Part shown: piece after piece, positions 9,704 through 20,560 of the stretch
Position numbering within the stretch: position 1 is the first letter of the stretch
Layout of the letters: every line of letters starts with the position of its first letter
Source of the DNA: Chara braunii
Lineage: Eukaryota; Streptophyta; Charophyceae; Charales; Characeae
Direction of reading: 5' to 3'
Assembly: GCA_003427395.1 (NCBI GenBank)
Contig: BFEA01000295.1
Location: 1,472,000 to 1,506,627 of the forward strand
Length of the DNA: 34,628 bases
The notes under the pieces: model-generated
What the model saw: the letters and a program-made list of their open reading frames with translations, nothing else
Told to the model about the DNA's origin: nothing
Database searches by the model: none
Made by a program: the position numbers and the translations under genes

Positions 9704-10146
9704 CCACAAGCGGTAATCGGGTAGCTGAAAATTCAGGAATGAAAATTCTGAAGTGAGAGTTTTGAGCAGTCTGAAAATCCTTAATGGTCATGAAGTGGTG
9801 AAAGGTCCGAAGACCCTGAAAACCACCTGTTTAGGTAGGATGCATCTTGAAGTGGTGAAGGGTGTCCTAAAGTGGTCAAGTGAGAGTTTTGAACAGTCGT
9901 ATTTTTCATCACCACTTCAGGACACCCTTTACCACTTGAGGATGCAACCTGCCTAAATAGGTGGTTTTCAGGGTCTTCGGAGCTTTCACCACTTCAGGAC
10001 CATTCTTGATTTTCAGATTTGAATAGCCCTGAAGTGGTGAAAGGTCCGAAGACCATGAAAACCACCTGTTTAGGCATGTTGCATCCTCAAGTGGTAAAGG
10101 GTGTCCTAAAGTGGTGATGAAAAATATGACTGTTGTTAACCTTCTC
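9704..10146 (+). mobile_element. Fold-back MITE with 9-bp TSD
   Basis: The 443-bp element is bounded by CCACTTGCA at 9695-9703 and 10147-10155, an exact 9-bp target duplication. The left end is CCACAAGCGGTAATCGGG and the right end TGTTAACCTTCTC. The ends share an imperfect inverted GGTTA motif. The interior carries the same CTGAAGTGGTGAA words in both orientations as the other copies. A 9-bp TSD points to a Mutator-like mover. No transposase of that kind is in the window. Confidence 0.8.
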
Positions 10147-10155
10147 CCACTTGCA

Positions 10156-10702
10156 CGCAGCCAAAAGGCAAAGAGGTAAGGAAAAGGAGGAGAAAACCAA
10201 ACCTCATTCCGCATATGATCTAACTGCCACAAAGCAAATAAGTTGAAATAACACATCTCACAGATCAACATATTTTTTTATTTTTTCTTGTTTTTTTCTT
10301 GTTTTCTTTTTTTTCTCTTGCAGCATGTGGAACGCACATGTTAGTCGTGTTGCGCGTGCAATAGCGGCAACAATGTCCACAGTTTCCACACACAGCCATC
10401 ACGAGAGGCAAAAAACAGGAGACACGATAATCAGATCACAGCAAATGACATCATGACATTTTAACAAACACATTTTGCAGCATGACACTAAACTCACGAA
10501 AATTAAGAAACGAATTCTAAAGAACATACAAACTGAAACACTTCAAAAAGAGTAAGAAAAACTCAAAATTTCAGAAATCTTCATCAGAATTCAAATTGTT
10601 AAAAGTTTGACATTTGAAAAACACGCAACAATGTGAACAATACTCTGACTGCTCGTCCACTGAACACTCGACTGAATCTACGAAATATGCAAAATGTGCG
10701 GG
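10156..10702. other. Stretch without gene
   Basis: Includes a T/C-rich tract (about 10270-10320) and AT-rich sequence. It would be the 3' untranslated side of the minus-strand gene fragment to its right. Nothing else recognised. Confidence 0.5.
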
Positions 10703-11140
10703 CTACTCTGCCTCCTCCCCTGACTCATGCTCCCCGCCAGACTCGTCCTGCAACTGCTCGTCCTCGGGACCCTCCTCCGATGATGACGAGGATGATGACG
10801 ATTGCGCTCTTTCTTCGGACGATGATGACGTCGATCCAGAAGACTGCACTGCGACCTTGCCATACAGATTGTCATCGTCGTCCTCCATGACCCAAGGAAC
10901 ACGCTTCCTCTTCAGCCTTGCCTCTGCAGCATCGGATGCTTTTGCTGCCTTGGCTGTAGCCTCTTCGTCTTCTGCAACCTTCTTCACAACCTTCACTGCA
11001 ACCTTCTTTGCAGGTGAAAGAGGAGGCCACCCCCTTTTCCTTTTCGGCGGCGCGACTTCATTGTCTCCCTGCTTACTCTTCCCCCTACGCGTTGACCCTG
11101 CTTCATCGGGCTCGGCTGTTGTTGTCTTTCGTTTTCATTG
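10703..11140 (-). pseudogene. 3' part of a basic/acidic nuclear-type protein gene
   Basis: The minus-strand frame is open from a TGA near 11140 down to TAG at 10703-10705. It has no ATG, so it is the end of a longer gene or a last exon. In order it reads a basic stretch with PPKRKRGWPPLSP (an AT-hook-like core in which the usual RGRP is RGWP), a Lys/Ala-rich alternating segment, LKRKRVPW, a DDDD patch, and a long Ser then Glu/Asp tail. The mix suggests a nuclear, possibly DNA-binding protein. I do not recognise the family; a transposase tail is possible. The LTR that begins at 11261 lies about 120 bases upstream and may have separated it from its 5' part. Confidence 0.5.
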
Positions 11141-11260
11141 CCAACGCCCTGACGCATCCTCTCTCCCGTGCACCCAATCACCCGCTTGTCGTGCGCTCAT
11201 GGCACAGTCACGACCCTTCAGCGTGTAAAAAAATGCAGGTTCGGGCTTCTGGAGGCCCGA

Positions 11261-13342
11261 TGTCGGGCGCATCGGTCCCGCAGGGGGACCCTCTCAGCCA
11301 CGTCACACAAGATTTTGCAAGACTTCGTTGTAGAGCACGGTTTGCTGCTCCGGCCGAGTGTGTCAGCCGTACCTCTCTCGAGCCCCTACGACAGGACAGG
11401 GTCATGCGAGGCAATACTTACCTCCACCCACGGGAGCAGTCACCATCCCTTGGGTGGGCGTATCCCCGCCGAGCTACCGAACCACGAGCCAAAGTTTTTC
11501 GTATGCAATCGCAGAGGTGGCCCGACCGAGGGCGTTTCTCGTTCGCTGTAGCATAGGGGGTACGCGCGGTCAAAGCCCTTCAATCGGACCTGCACGTGGA
11601 TCGGTACATTGGGGGGCTGAGGTCCCAAGCACGACTCGTCGTCGGTCGACTAGGACGCAATTCACTCACCACATGTTACACCACACTCAAAAATTTAAAA
11701 TACACATACATAAAAAACAAGACTCTCCTACTGCCTTCAGTATTCGACCTATAACCTCTTAGCACGATAATCAGCTAGGCGTCCCGCACGAGACTCAAGA
11801 TAAAACCGCGCGGGTGCTAGACCATTTTCATATCGACCAGCGATGCAAGCGTACGCAAGCAGTCGCAACGATGGAGTACTATGTGGTACCCACAATCGTG
11901 CGACCCTCGATAATTTAGGGGGTCATACTTCGACACTCAAGTGTCGACTAACACCCGTCAAGAGAGGTTAATCTCTCCACGCTAGACAACCGCCAAGGCG
12001 GTTAATCACCACACCCTCTTCTGCACCCTGCGAAGAGTGGGTGATACACAGGTTCAAACCTGTGATGGGAGTCAGTTTTCGTGGCCTAGGAGACAAACTC
12101 CATTATCCAGGGCCTGGAGAGAAATCAAGGGGTTTGACTTTGACTGCTGCCACAAACTACAACGTTCAACCAAAATAATTTTAAAGAGTAAGAGTAAGGA
12201 TAATCCACATAGTCAAGCAGAAGTTTGTGTGGTATTAGACAATCACTCTCACATTAGTTGTGTGGCTTGTCCATAAGCATTCATGCAATACTCAGACTAT
12301 CACCAAGCTCAATTTAAAAGATTTATAAGCATAACTGCGATCACACAAGGTTCAAATAACAACAACATCACACACACTAAGGGAGTTAATTTTACTGTTT
12401 TTTTGCGACTCACACCTTGCCTTGTGCATACAAACCCTAACCAATTTCCACCATCCCTGAAATAACGGTACTCAGTCTTTTAGAAATGACCATTTAAAAA
12501 GAAGTCCGGGTGAAAACCCTAAAAAAAAAACATAAAAGCCCACAAGAGCCAAGGCCTTAGGTTGAGATGAAGGAGCAAAGAAGTTGTTGTCGTGAACCGA
12601 TGAATCAACAACCGACCTGTTATCAGTAATAACAGAAGAATGATCTTTTGTAGGATCAGGCCGAACAAGTCAAACCTTCAATCGAAATCGTAGACCTGCA
12701 TCACATTCCAGGCCATAATGGACCAAACTATGTTTAAGGAGAACGTGCTTCATATCTAGGTCTGACTCCTCTATTAACCTCTATCTCATCTTCTCTTAAT
12801 GGATCACAGAAATCACTAACAATTTTGGCAGCATCTCCCTTAGACAGACCCTAGACAGGGTGGATTGCCAAATTCTACCTAGCAGAAAATAATCAAACTC
12901 TCCAGATTCTAAAAAATTTCGGCAGCGCTTCCCTTAGGAAAAGTGTCTTTTGAGAATTTCCGGCAACTCTTTAAGATTTGTAAAAATTTCGGCAGCGCTT
13001 TTCGTAGGAACATAAAACTGCCAAGATTTATACAAAGCTGAAATTGCAAAGACAAAGTATAACTATACTTGGGACTAACTTCTGATACTCACTAGATAGT
13101 AGAATTGAAGATAGTGTACGCGAACCGTACCTGAAGATGGTATCGTGAACCATCATTAGTCCTAAATTCCAGTAAGGTCTGTCCTATCATATCCCAAGCT
13201 CCCCATCATCCATCTCGTCTACCTATAGCTCAAACAGTCGACGAGCATCTAAAGCGACTAAGCTATCAAAAAGGAAATCCCCAGAGATACGCCAAAAGAA
13301 ACATATATAGGTGAGCGTAACAACATCTCTCACCAACCCACA
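11261..13342 (-). repeat. Left LTR copy (3' LTR in element sense)
   Basis: Begins TGTCGGGC at 11261 and aligns with the sequence starting at 32527. Alignment continues to GTGAGC at 13316, where the right copy stops. I extend it to CCCACA at 13342, because this gives the inverted TGT...ACA ends and puts a purine tract on the internal side. Over the first ~163 aligned bases I count about 20 differences from the right copy, about 16 of them transitions. Internal features include a palindrome CACAGGTT-CA-AACCTGTG (12047-12064) and repeated TTTCGGCAGCGCTT words near 12908 and 12984. The frames at 11008-11762 on the plus strand are shadows. Confidence 0.75.
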
Positions 13343-13357
13343 GGTTCCTTTCCAGGT
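13343..13357 (-). promoter_or_regulatory. Candidate polypurine tract
   Basis: In minus sense the bases immediately before the left LTR read ...CCTGGAAAGGAACC, a nine-purine run GGAAAGGAA broken by flanking pyrimidines. Position and strand are right for plus-strand priming of the 3' LTR. It is short and interrupted, hence the modest confidence. Confidence 0.4.
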
Positions 13358-13419
13358 CACATAGTTCGTTAAGAAAGCTTCGTTATTCTCTTTTTACCTT
13401 TCCTTACATAAGACATAGA

Positions 13420-14965
13420 ATCAACCAACCCACACCAATTTATGGATGTGATTGACCTGCCAGTTTATATGGCTAGGCACACCAACTTATGGTGCCCTAA
13501 CATGGTAAAACAAGTATACGTAAGGCATAAAACCAAACCACACCAATTTATGGTGTGACCAATTTCGGCCTACACGATTGACATAAGGCGTATAACCGGG
13601 GCCGCACCAACTTATGGTGAGGCTGGTCAGCCTAAATGTTCGGCATAACAAAGAACTGAACCTCCTCAACTTATGAGGAGCCTGCCTTAGCCCGAACAAC
13701 GATAAAAGGCATATGACAATAGCACACCAACTTATGATGCGCCGAGCCAGCCCAAACAGTGAGATATGACGTAGAACCAGGTTACCCAACTTATGAGTAA
13801 TCCAACCCAGACTAGACAAAGTCACATGCGCGAATGACCGAACAACCCACAACCTATGCGTTCGCCAAACCTTCGCATTACAACTATGTTCAACGAATAA
13901 ACATAAGACATATAAATTACCACACCAACTTATGATGCGATTAGCCTCTACCTGAACGAGTGACATAAGGCATATGACTGGGCCGCACCAACTTATGGTG
14001 AGGCTGGTCAGCCTAAATTTTCGGTATACACAAATAATTGAGCCACCTCAACTTATGAGGGGTCCAACCTCTGCCTAAACAAATTACGAAAGGCATATGA
14101 CCANGACACACCAACTTATGATGTGCCTAGCCAACCTACANGATGACATATGGTGTANAACTAGGCTACTCAACTTATGAGTATTCTAGCTCGCCTAAAC
14201 AAGCAAACAAGCGNGTGTGATTGAACAACCCGNAANNTANGCATTCGCCCAACCTCCGCAACACAACTACATTCAATAAGCAGAGTCACAAGTTTTTCTG
14301 TCTTCAGATGAGTGGTCATGTCACCTCAACTTATGAGACTCCCCATCCAAACATCAACTTATATTTAGAAAGAGAAATAGCCAAACTTTATATACCTCTC
14401 TGTTTTTGCGTTATCGAGGACATAGGACCAACTACCGAACTTATGGATGAGTCAGTCTGCCCAAAGTTGCCATACAATTTTGTATTATTCATCTTCTTTC
14501 TCTCTGCTTTGTTTGCTACCGGCTTATATGGGTGGATCTTCCAACTTATGACGTCCAACCTGCCAATGATATCCATAATAAATAGAAGTATCACATTGTA
14601 TACTCTGATTCTTCTTATGTTGGCGACTCATGACTTGACCACAACAACTTATGGAGTGAATAGTTTGCCTAAACAAGTAGACATAAGGCGTATGACCGGG
14701 CCACACCAACTTATGGTGGGGCTGACCAGCCTGAACATCTGGCATACCCAAAAATCTGGACCACCTCAACTTATGAGGAGTCCAACCTTTGCCTGAACAA
14801 CGACAAAAGACATATGATTAGAACACAACAACTTATGTTGTCCCCTGGTCAGCCCAAACAATTACATTTGGCCTAGAGCCAGGTTACCCAACTTGTGAGT
14901 AACATAGCCCAACCTAGACAAGTAACGAGTGCGTATGACTGAATAACCCGCAACTTATGCGTTCG
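13420..14965 (-). repeat. 60-bp hairpin array with constant loop and co-varying stems
   Basis: At least fourteen units each contain a short inverted repeat around ACTTA (plus) or TAAGT (minus). Examples on plus: CACACCA/TGGTGTG (13539-13557, loop ATTTA), CTCCTCA/TGAGGAG (13662-13680), TACTCA/TGAGTA (14167-14183), ACAACA/TGTTGT (14825-14841), CGCA/TGCG (14949-14961). Stems differ in sequence but stay complementary. Imperfect stems (13722-13742, 13782-13800, 13848-13860, 13921-13939, 14107-14125, 14884-14902) become fully paired if G-U is allowed on the minus strand; on plus they are A-C mismatches. Between hairpins a second box, ACATAAGGCRTATGAC, recurs. Five hairpins make an ordered cassette seen near 13601, 13982 and 14704, with a degraded one at 14320-14660. 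Ambiguous bases occur at 14104-14240. The array lies just inside the 3' LTR. Function unknown. Confidence 0.85.
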
Positions 14966-16960
14966 CTCAGCCTCCGCGACACAACAACAAGTAATGTCAC
15001 AGATCTGTCTTGTCTAAATTCATACAGATAGTCTGACTTCATCATACATACATGCCAATTTTCCTCTTTCAAAACAATGTCCTGAACTCAAACAAGCAGG
15101 AAATACAATTATCTTTTCTCGGTCATACTTACAGACATGCAATAACAAAGGGTTAGTATAGTTTAGGGGATGGGATCATACGCGTAAATCGATTGTTATA
15201 CCTGAGTGTTCCCTGCCTCCAGAACCCCGCCTGGGCTCCGGCAGAGCTCGCGCAATCGGTGGGTGGACCTCCCACAGGGTCTTGCTGCGGTCCTACGGGT
15301 TGCAATCCCGCCTGCCTCCTTCCTCTCCTAACGTTAGACCAGACTTAGAGTAAGAAGGGCAGAAGAGCGAGGTTTCAGACGCTCGGGATACAAGAATGAG
15401 ACAATTCAACTCACATGAGAGGGCCTTGGAATCTTCAATCGCCTGAAAGCCCCGCAATGATGGTCAATGACGTAGTAAAAGGTACTCATCTTACTGCAAA
15501 AATGCAGAATACTACTCCCCTGATTGACCTCCAACTAGTAGCAATGACCCCCGCGCAGAGTGTGACCACTCCTCTATCTTCACAGGTCTTCCTTCTGACC
15601 AAGCCTTAGTTACGCAGTCCATAAAAAAACGCGTTTTGAATAGAGCACACCCCCGTACTCTATTCAGATACAGGTTGTAGCAGCCCAACGCAATTGCGAT
15701 GCACAACAACAGTGCACATCAATAGTACGGATTAGCGTAAAGTGACAGTGACCGAGTACTCAGCGTGGCACCACGTGCATAGCAAAGGTATAGCGTCTGC
15801 CCACCATGAGGTTTTCAGTGCAGCCAACTCAGTAATATGCATAATAGAGCACGTCTTTTCAAAAGTCACCCTTAAGTATAAGCTTCCCACAGTAGCGCAG
15901 ATTCAGCAGCAGTCTACCAACAGTAGTAGTCTTTTCAAAGGTGCCCCGGACTAGAGGACATAGTTGTTTAAATAGCTGTAGTATTAGGAGTCCCCTTCAA
16001 CAGTGCTCTCATACTAACCTGGAGCACAACAGCTAAATGGTAGCCACCAACCCGGGTAAATAGCAATTTTACTGCTTCAAATTCACTAGGGCTCCCAATA
16101 GTTCGATGGCCTCAGGTCTTAAGTACTAATAGTAGTCCGGAGTCCCTCTACCAGTAGCCCACAAATTCTCTTATTGCAGTAGAACCTGTACGTGTTGCTC
16201 CGGCAAGGAGTAGCCAACGAAGAGAAACACAAAAAAAATGTATGCTTAGTTCATGGCAGCAACAACAAACAGTTATCACTGTTAGATTAGAGCAGCGATC
16301 TTGCTTCAACTCGTCAGTAGTGCATTGCTACCACAAAAAATAACAGTCTAGTTCTACGAAAACTTGATTACAACAACCCTGTAGTAAGTCACGGTCACCA
16401 CAAAATTCAGTCTTGCATTAGTCTGCCGACAAACTCGGCGCTGCGAAAGGGTCCGGTCACCATAACGACAAGTAATCTGGTTCTACAACGGAGATGCAGC
16501 CAAGGCCAAACATAGTGAGGAAAAAACACGAGTTCGAACCACCACATTGTTTGCCAATTCTACTTCCTCCGATGAGATGAACAGAGCTGAAATGAATCTA
16601 CTGTTGGAACACGGAAGAGTGCAGGTGCGACCACTTCAATCGAACACGACCGGGAGTAAAGAAGGCCGTAAACAGCAGCGCGAATACTACGAACATGAGT
16701 AGTTCAAGGAATTTAACCGCCACGCCTTACTAATAAAATGGCAAGCATGAAGAGGTAACGCAGAGAGCTCGATGTCGGCCACGGGGCGCAGTAATCAGGA
16801 TCGCAATGACTACGGGTGCGAGCGCGGCCAGTGTCCTCGAGCTACTACCTATCAAATATACAAAAAGAGCATGAATTTAAAACCAAAACATGGCTAGATA
16901 CATGCCTGCTACTGGACTTTCTAGATAGATGTGGCTATCCTTCAGACCCACATGGCTCTC
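14966..16960. other. Unassigned interior sequence between hairpin array and microsatellite
   Basis: No domain was recognised on either strand. A GC-richer segment at 15200-15330 contains GTGGG/CCCAC and CGGGTTGCAATCCCG inverted words. From 15600 to 16500 short AGTAG and CAGTAG words recur without a clear period. If the flanking LTRs belong together, this is part of the retroelement's 3' non-coding region. Confidence 0.5.
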
Positions 16961-16995
<35 letters not shown>

Positions 16996-16997
16996 AC
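16961..16997. repeat. (CT)n microsatellite
   Basis: A nearly pure CT run with a few CCT interruptions. Length slippage is expected. Confidence 0.95.
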
Positions 16998-18292
16998 GAC
17001 TGCCTCTACCATATAGATGTGCCTGATCGCTAAACTTGATCAGGTTCATTCGAAGTGAGGGAGACCGGGGAATCAAAACAGCGCAAATGACTGATACGGG
17101 GAGCGTCACCGGAAAGATAGTCACAACGAACGATAACGCGGTCACCACACACAACAGCGGGATCGCATCGAGCAACAACGCCCAAACGGGGATCGAGAAC
17201 ATGGTGGTTAGTACGGCAAGCAGCGATCGGAACTGCCTCGAACTTTCGAGGAAGCTTAGCGAAATAGTGTTAAGGCCACGATGACAGTGACAGCATTACC
17301 ACCGCACTACCTTGATGACGATGGAGATCACAGCACGACGACCTTAACCACGGTGAGCACCAGTAGCCCCGCCCGCCGTTCACCAAAAGTGCAGAATAAG
17401 AGTGAATCTTTCACAAAATCATGAAAAAATACACTTCTTTCCAACCATACACGTTGTTTGCCACTGTAGCCCGATCCTCAGATCCCCCCCCATCACGAGT
17501 TCGCCCTTCGGCTACGTATCAACTTCTGCAGGCTCTTTGCTGCCAGGTAAGCCTTCCACTCCCACGGCCTCCTTATGCTACTACCATCGATAGACGAACA
17601 TCATCCGAACATCACAAGGTGTACACCAGCTCCACCATGCTTCGCCTCCAAACCATCAGGTAAGTTTTCGACCCGCGGTTCACCTTTCCCTACTTCCTTC
17701 GATACGGTGAGCAAAATCTGAACGAATCTTCCGTCAATTTACGGAAGTGTACATCCTCCAGGTAGGTTCTCCCTCCATCCCGATACCTTTCTCCCACTCT
17801 ACTCCTGAATACTCCTCCTCTCTTTCACTCCACCCTTCTTCTTCCTTGCCCTCGTCGATTTCCTGCTGTTCTCCTCCCTATGGCCTCCGTTCTCTTCCCC
17901 TCTAGTTCTTCTTCGTCAACTCCCTGCCGACCATCACCCCTCCGCTCCGACCGGTTAGAGCAACCTGTAGGCACTCCCGAACAAACCTGATTGTCGCTCT
18001 GGTCTCAAAACGAAAACTCCCCACTATAGGCCCTGCTGCTTTATTATGTTGCCTGTTGGTCGAACGCCAAACTAGAGTCAAATGCACCCGCCTCGTACCT
18101 AGGCCAGATTCCTCAGTAGGGGAATACCCGACCCTTCCCGCTCGGATCAGGCTAATCTTCTCTGTATCGTTCCAGTTTTAACGGATGTCCCGAAGGACCA
18201 TGGCAGGGCAGTGGGCTTGGGATATCACCTGCGGGTGAACGGCCCTCGACAATCTTGAAATATTTGTTTTTACTTATCAGGTTCCATCATCT
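16998..18292. other. Unassigned sequence, possible second SINE-like fragment
   Basis: No gene recognised. Between 17640 and 17900 the plus strand is strongly pyrimidine-rich. Around 17940-18020, CCGACCGGTTAGAGC and GGTCTCAAAACG are spaced like the A- and B-box region of the element at 766-890. The resemblance is weak. Confidence 0.4.
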
Positions 18293-18400
18293 GGCTTCGA
18301 CTCAAGTCTGTATTTCCACAGTTCAGTGGTGTACCCGCTGAGCTAGGCTTGTTGGTACATGACCGATCCAGATACCAACGTCGGACCGCGTCCCAAATTG
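18293..18400 (-). mobile_element. tRNA-like SINE fragment
   Basis: The minus-strand word TAGCTCAGCGGG (18334-18345) fits the Pol III A-box consensus well. GAGTCGAAGCC (18293-18303) is a weak B-box about 30-40 bases downstream. A TAATAATAATAAT run at 18410-18428 lies on the 5' side, not the 3' side, so the usual tail is missing. The cloverleaf does not form. Relic status inferred. Confidence 0.3.
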
Positions 18401-20560
18401 GGAAAAAAAAATTAATAATAATAATAATGAAAACTTAGAAAATTTAGGAAAATGGACGAGGGGAGGAGGACCATCGGAACCCTGCCCTCAGTCCGGCCTA
18501 TCGGGCCCGCGGTCGGACTTCCTAGCAAAACTAAGGGGGATACTCCTGTGGGACCCTCAACCCCTCAATTTCCTCCATAAGACGCTCCTCCGCTCCTTCG
18601 CAGTTGGATGCTGGCCTCGATCCCCGCGTCTTCGTAGTCTCAGTCCAAAGTCGTAACCTATAGGGTTAGGCCCAAGCTTGGATGTAGCAAGGGCGACCTT
18701 AATTATAAATACGTCCGTTTCAGGCCTAAGCCTGTCGGACCGTACTACAGGCCGTATTTTTAGACGCACCAGCCATCCGAACTCACGGTCACTACACACC
18801 CGTTCTTGCCACTTTCAGGGGCGGTTCTCACTCGCGTCCGCCCCGCGTGTAGCTCAATAGTGTTGTCGGATGGGGTCGTGATCTCAGCCCGCCTTGCTAC
18901 TTAAAAGGTCGCGTTCTTACTATTTCGACATCGGAAAAACTTAGTTTTTACGTATACCATACTTGACTCGTGTTGCCCTCGCAAGGATCACTAGTAGTGT
19001 CTATTGTCGGCAATGTCAACTAAGTAGCCAGTGTAGTTCACATTTTGCGGGTCTGGATGTCATCCTCCAGTACATGGTTTCAATAGTCAGCCCAGATGCC
19101 GACCGTAATTCCGACAGTGAGCGCGCGGTCAGCGCATGCATAATGTTAACCGAGATCCTAACCTTTCTCTAGCTTGCGTTGTTTTGTGTGCGCTTGTTCC
19201 TCATACTGGTCACTTATCAAACTAAGTCAACTCGTGCCCTCAAAGTGCGCGCCTACACACTCTATAATCAGATCAAGGCGTGTGTCACTCCCAACCCCTG
19301 ATAATTGGTCATGATCACACAGAAACGAGACACTCTCTCAAATAATGTCAAAAACGCACCTTCTGCAATATGCAAAAGCGTGCCCAAATACCCTTGTAAA
19401 GGTATTCGGGCCGACAGTTTTTTGGACCCTATTAAGCGACTTCCCCGTCGCGTCGGGCAAATCAAAGCTATAAGCACAACAATTTCACATTTGTTGACGA
19501 GGTATCTTCTCAACCTGCTCCCGTCACGGTGTTCCACTGCCAGGGTTCTAACCTGGGTCTCCCATATTCTGACCTCGGAATTAGGGGATACTCTGTTCCG
19601 TACTACAACGTAATATCCGCTCTCAGGTAGCAGGTCGATAGCCCTCTCCCTTCGTCCTACACATCGCCAGTTTCTCGTTGGGTGTCCTTAGCCTTGATCC
19701 CGCGAACGAGCTCACGACCTTGGACGCGGGTCCTAACCGAGACCTCAAAATAAAGGGGCACCTCAGTCCCCATACTAATAACCACCATAATGAAATACCC
19801 ATCTTACTATCTAGCACAGGTGGGTTAAGTCTCCATCTTGACCCACCGCAGATCGGTTAATCATGCCAATTCCACGACCCATCGCGTTGTTATTTTAGCG
19901 ATGGTGCCTTGGTTGGTTGCGCAACGATAAACAGTTTTTCCTATCATGGTATGCCCAAGGACTCCGACTCTAGACTTAATCGATCCCAATGACCTTCCCT
20001 AGAGCTAGACCTCTCCGAGTGGCCGACCCTTCAAGACCTAACTTTCAGTGAGTCATGGACCCGCTGCCAGGTTGCGATGGTCAGCAGCCCACACTGGGAG
20101 TTACGTCCTAATGATGCCAAGTATAGCCCCTTAGCTCGGCCTTCGAAATATGTCCTTTAGACTGACTTCATAGTGATCAACTATTCTTATCATCAAGACT
20201 CTTTCAAGTCTTCCAAGCAATTTTAAAGGATCACGTACCAACTGCCCACGGGACTATGTGGAGGGATAGTGCCTTCTCTCAATTTTCAAACGATATCCAT
20301 CATCAATCCATAGGGTCGTGACCCTTCCTACTCTGATCACAGTAGGTTGGGCCACACGTCTTCGAGACATCTCTCGAAATTTCTTCCAAAAATTCAACGA
20401 TGAATGCTACAAATTTCAAGTAAATAATTCTCACAAAATTTATAGTTTTTCCTCGTTCGACTTTTATATCGCAAAAATATCTATCATTTTAACACCCCTT
20501 TTTGGGCGCTCTGTCAATATCATTCATGTTTTTGGGGATTGACCAACCTTTGGGCTTCGC
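18401..20560. other. Unassigned sequence with dispersed degenerate repeats
   Basis: Related words such as CCTCGATCCCGCG (near 18615), CTTGATCCCGCGAACG (near 19695) and GGTCCTAACC recur with no fixed period. The minus frame 19268-19537 (89 codons) and plus frame 19305-19613 overlap each other and have no recognisable domain. No boundary of a mobile element found. Confidence 0.45.

Noticed and set aside
10614-11228. 204-codon plus-strand Ser/Asp/Cys-rich frame
   Set aside because: It is the antisense shadow of the minus-strand acidic protein, which has the more natural basic and acidic domain layout.
12000-12080. tRNA gene in the left LTR (GGTTCAAACC with an upstream CGCCAAGGCGGTTAA)
   Set aside because: The palindrome CACAGGTT-CA-AACCTGTG does not give a five-pair T-stem with a seven-base loop, no acceptor stem pairs, and the right LTR copy has lost the motif.
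13487-14796. Open frames of 159 (minus) and 191 (plus) codons
   Set aside because: They are read through the hairpin array; the repeated peptide comes from the tandem unit and the plus frame crosses ambiguous bases.
13420-14965. CRISPR-like repeat/spacer array
   Set aside because: Units are degenerate and arranged in repeating cassettes, the variable part is the hairpin stem and not a unique spacer, and the context is a eukaryotic retroelement without cas genes.
15230-15320. tRNA-like segment with CGGGTTGCAATCCCG
   Set aside because: The T-loop sequence is wrong (TTGCAAT) and no D-arm or acceptor stem closes around it.
19268-19613. Overlapping 89- and 102-codon frames
   Set aside because: They occupy opposite strands of the same DNA, neither has a recognisable domain and neighbours give no support.
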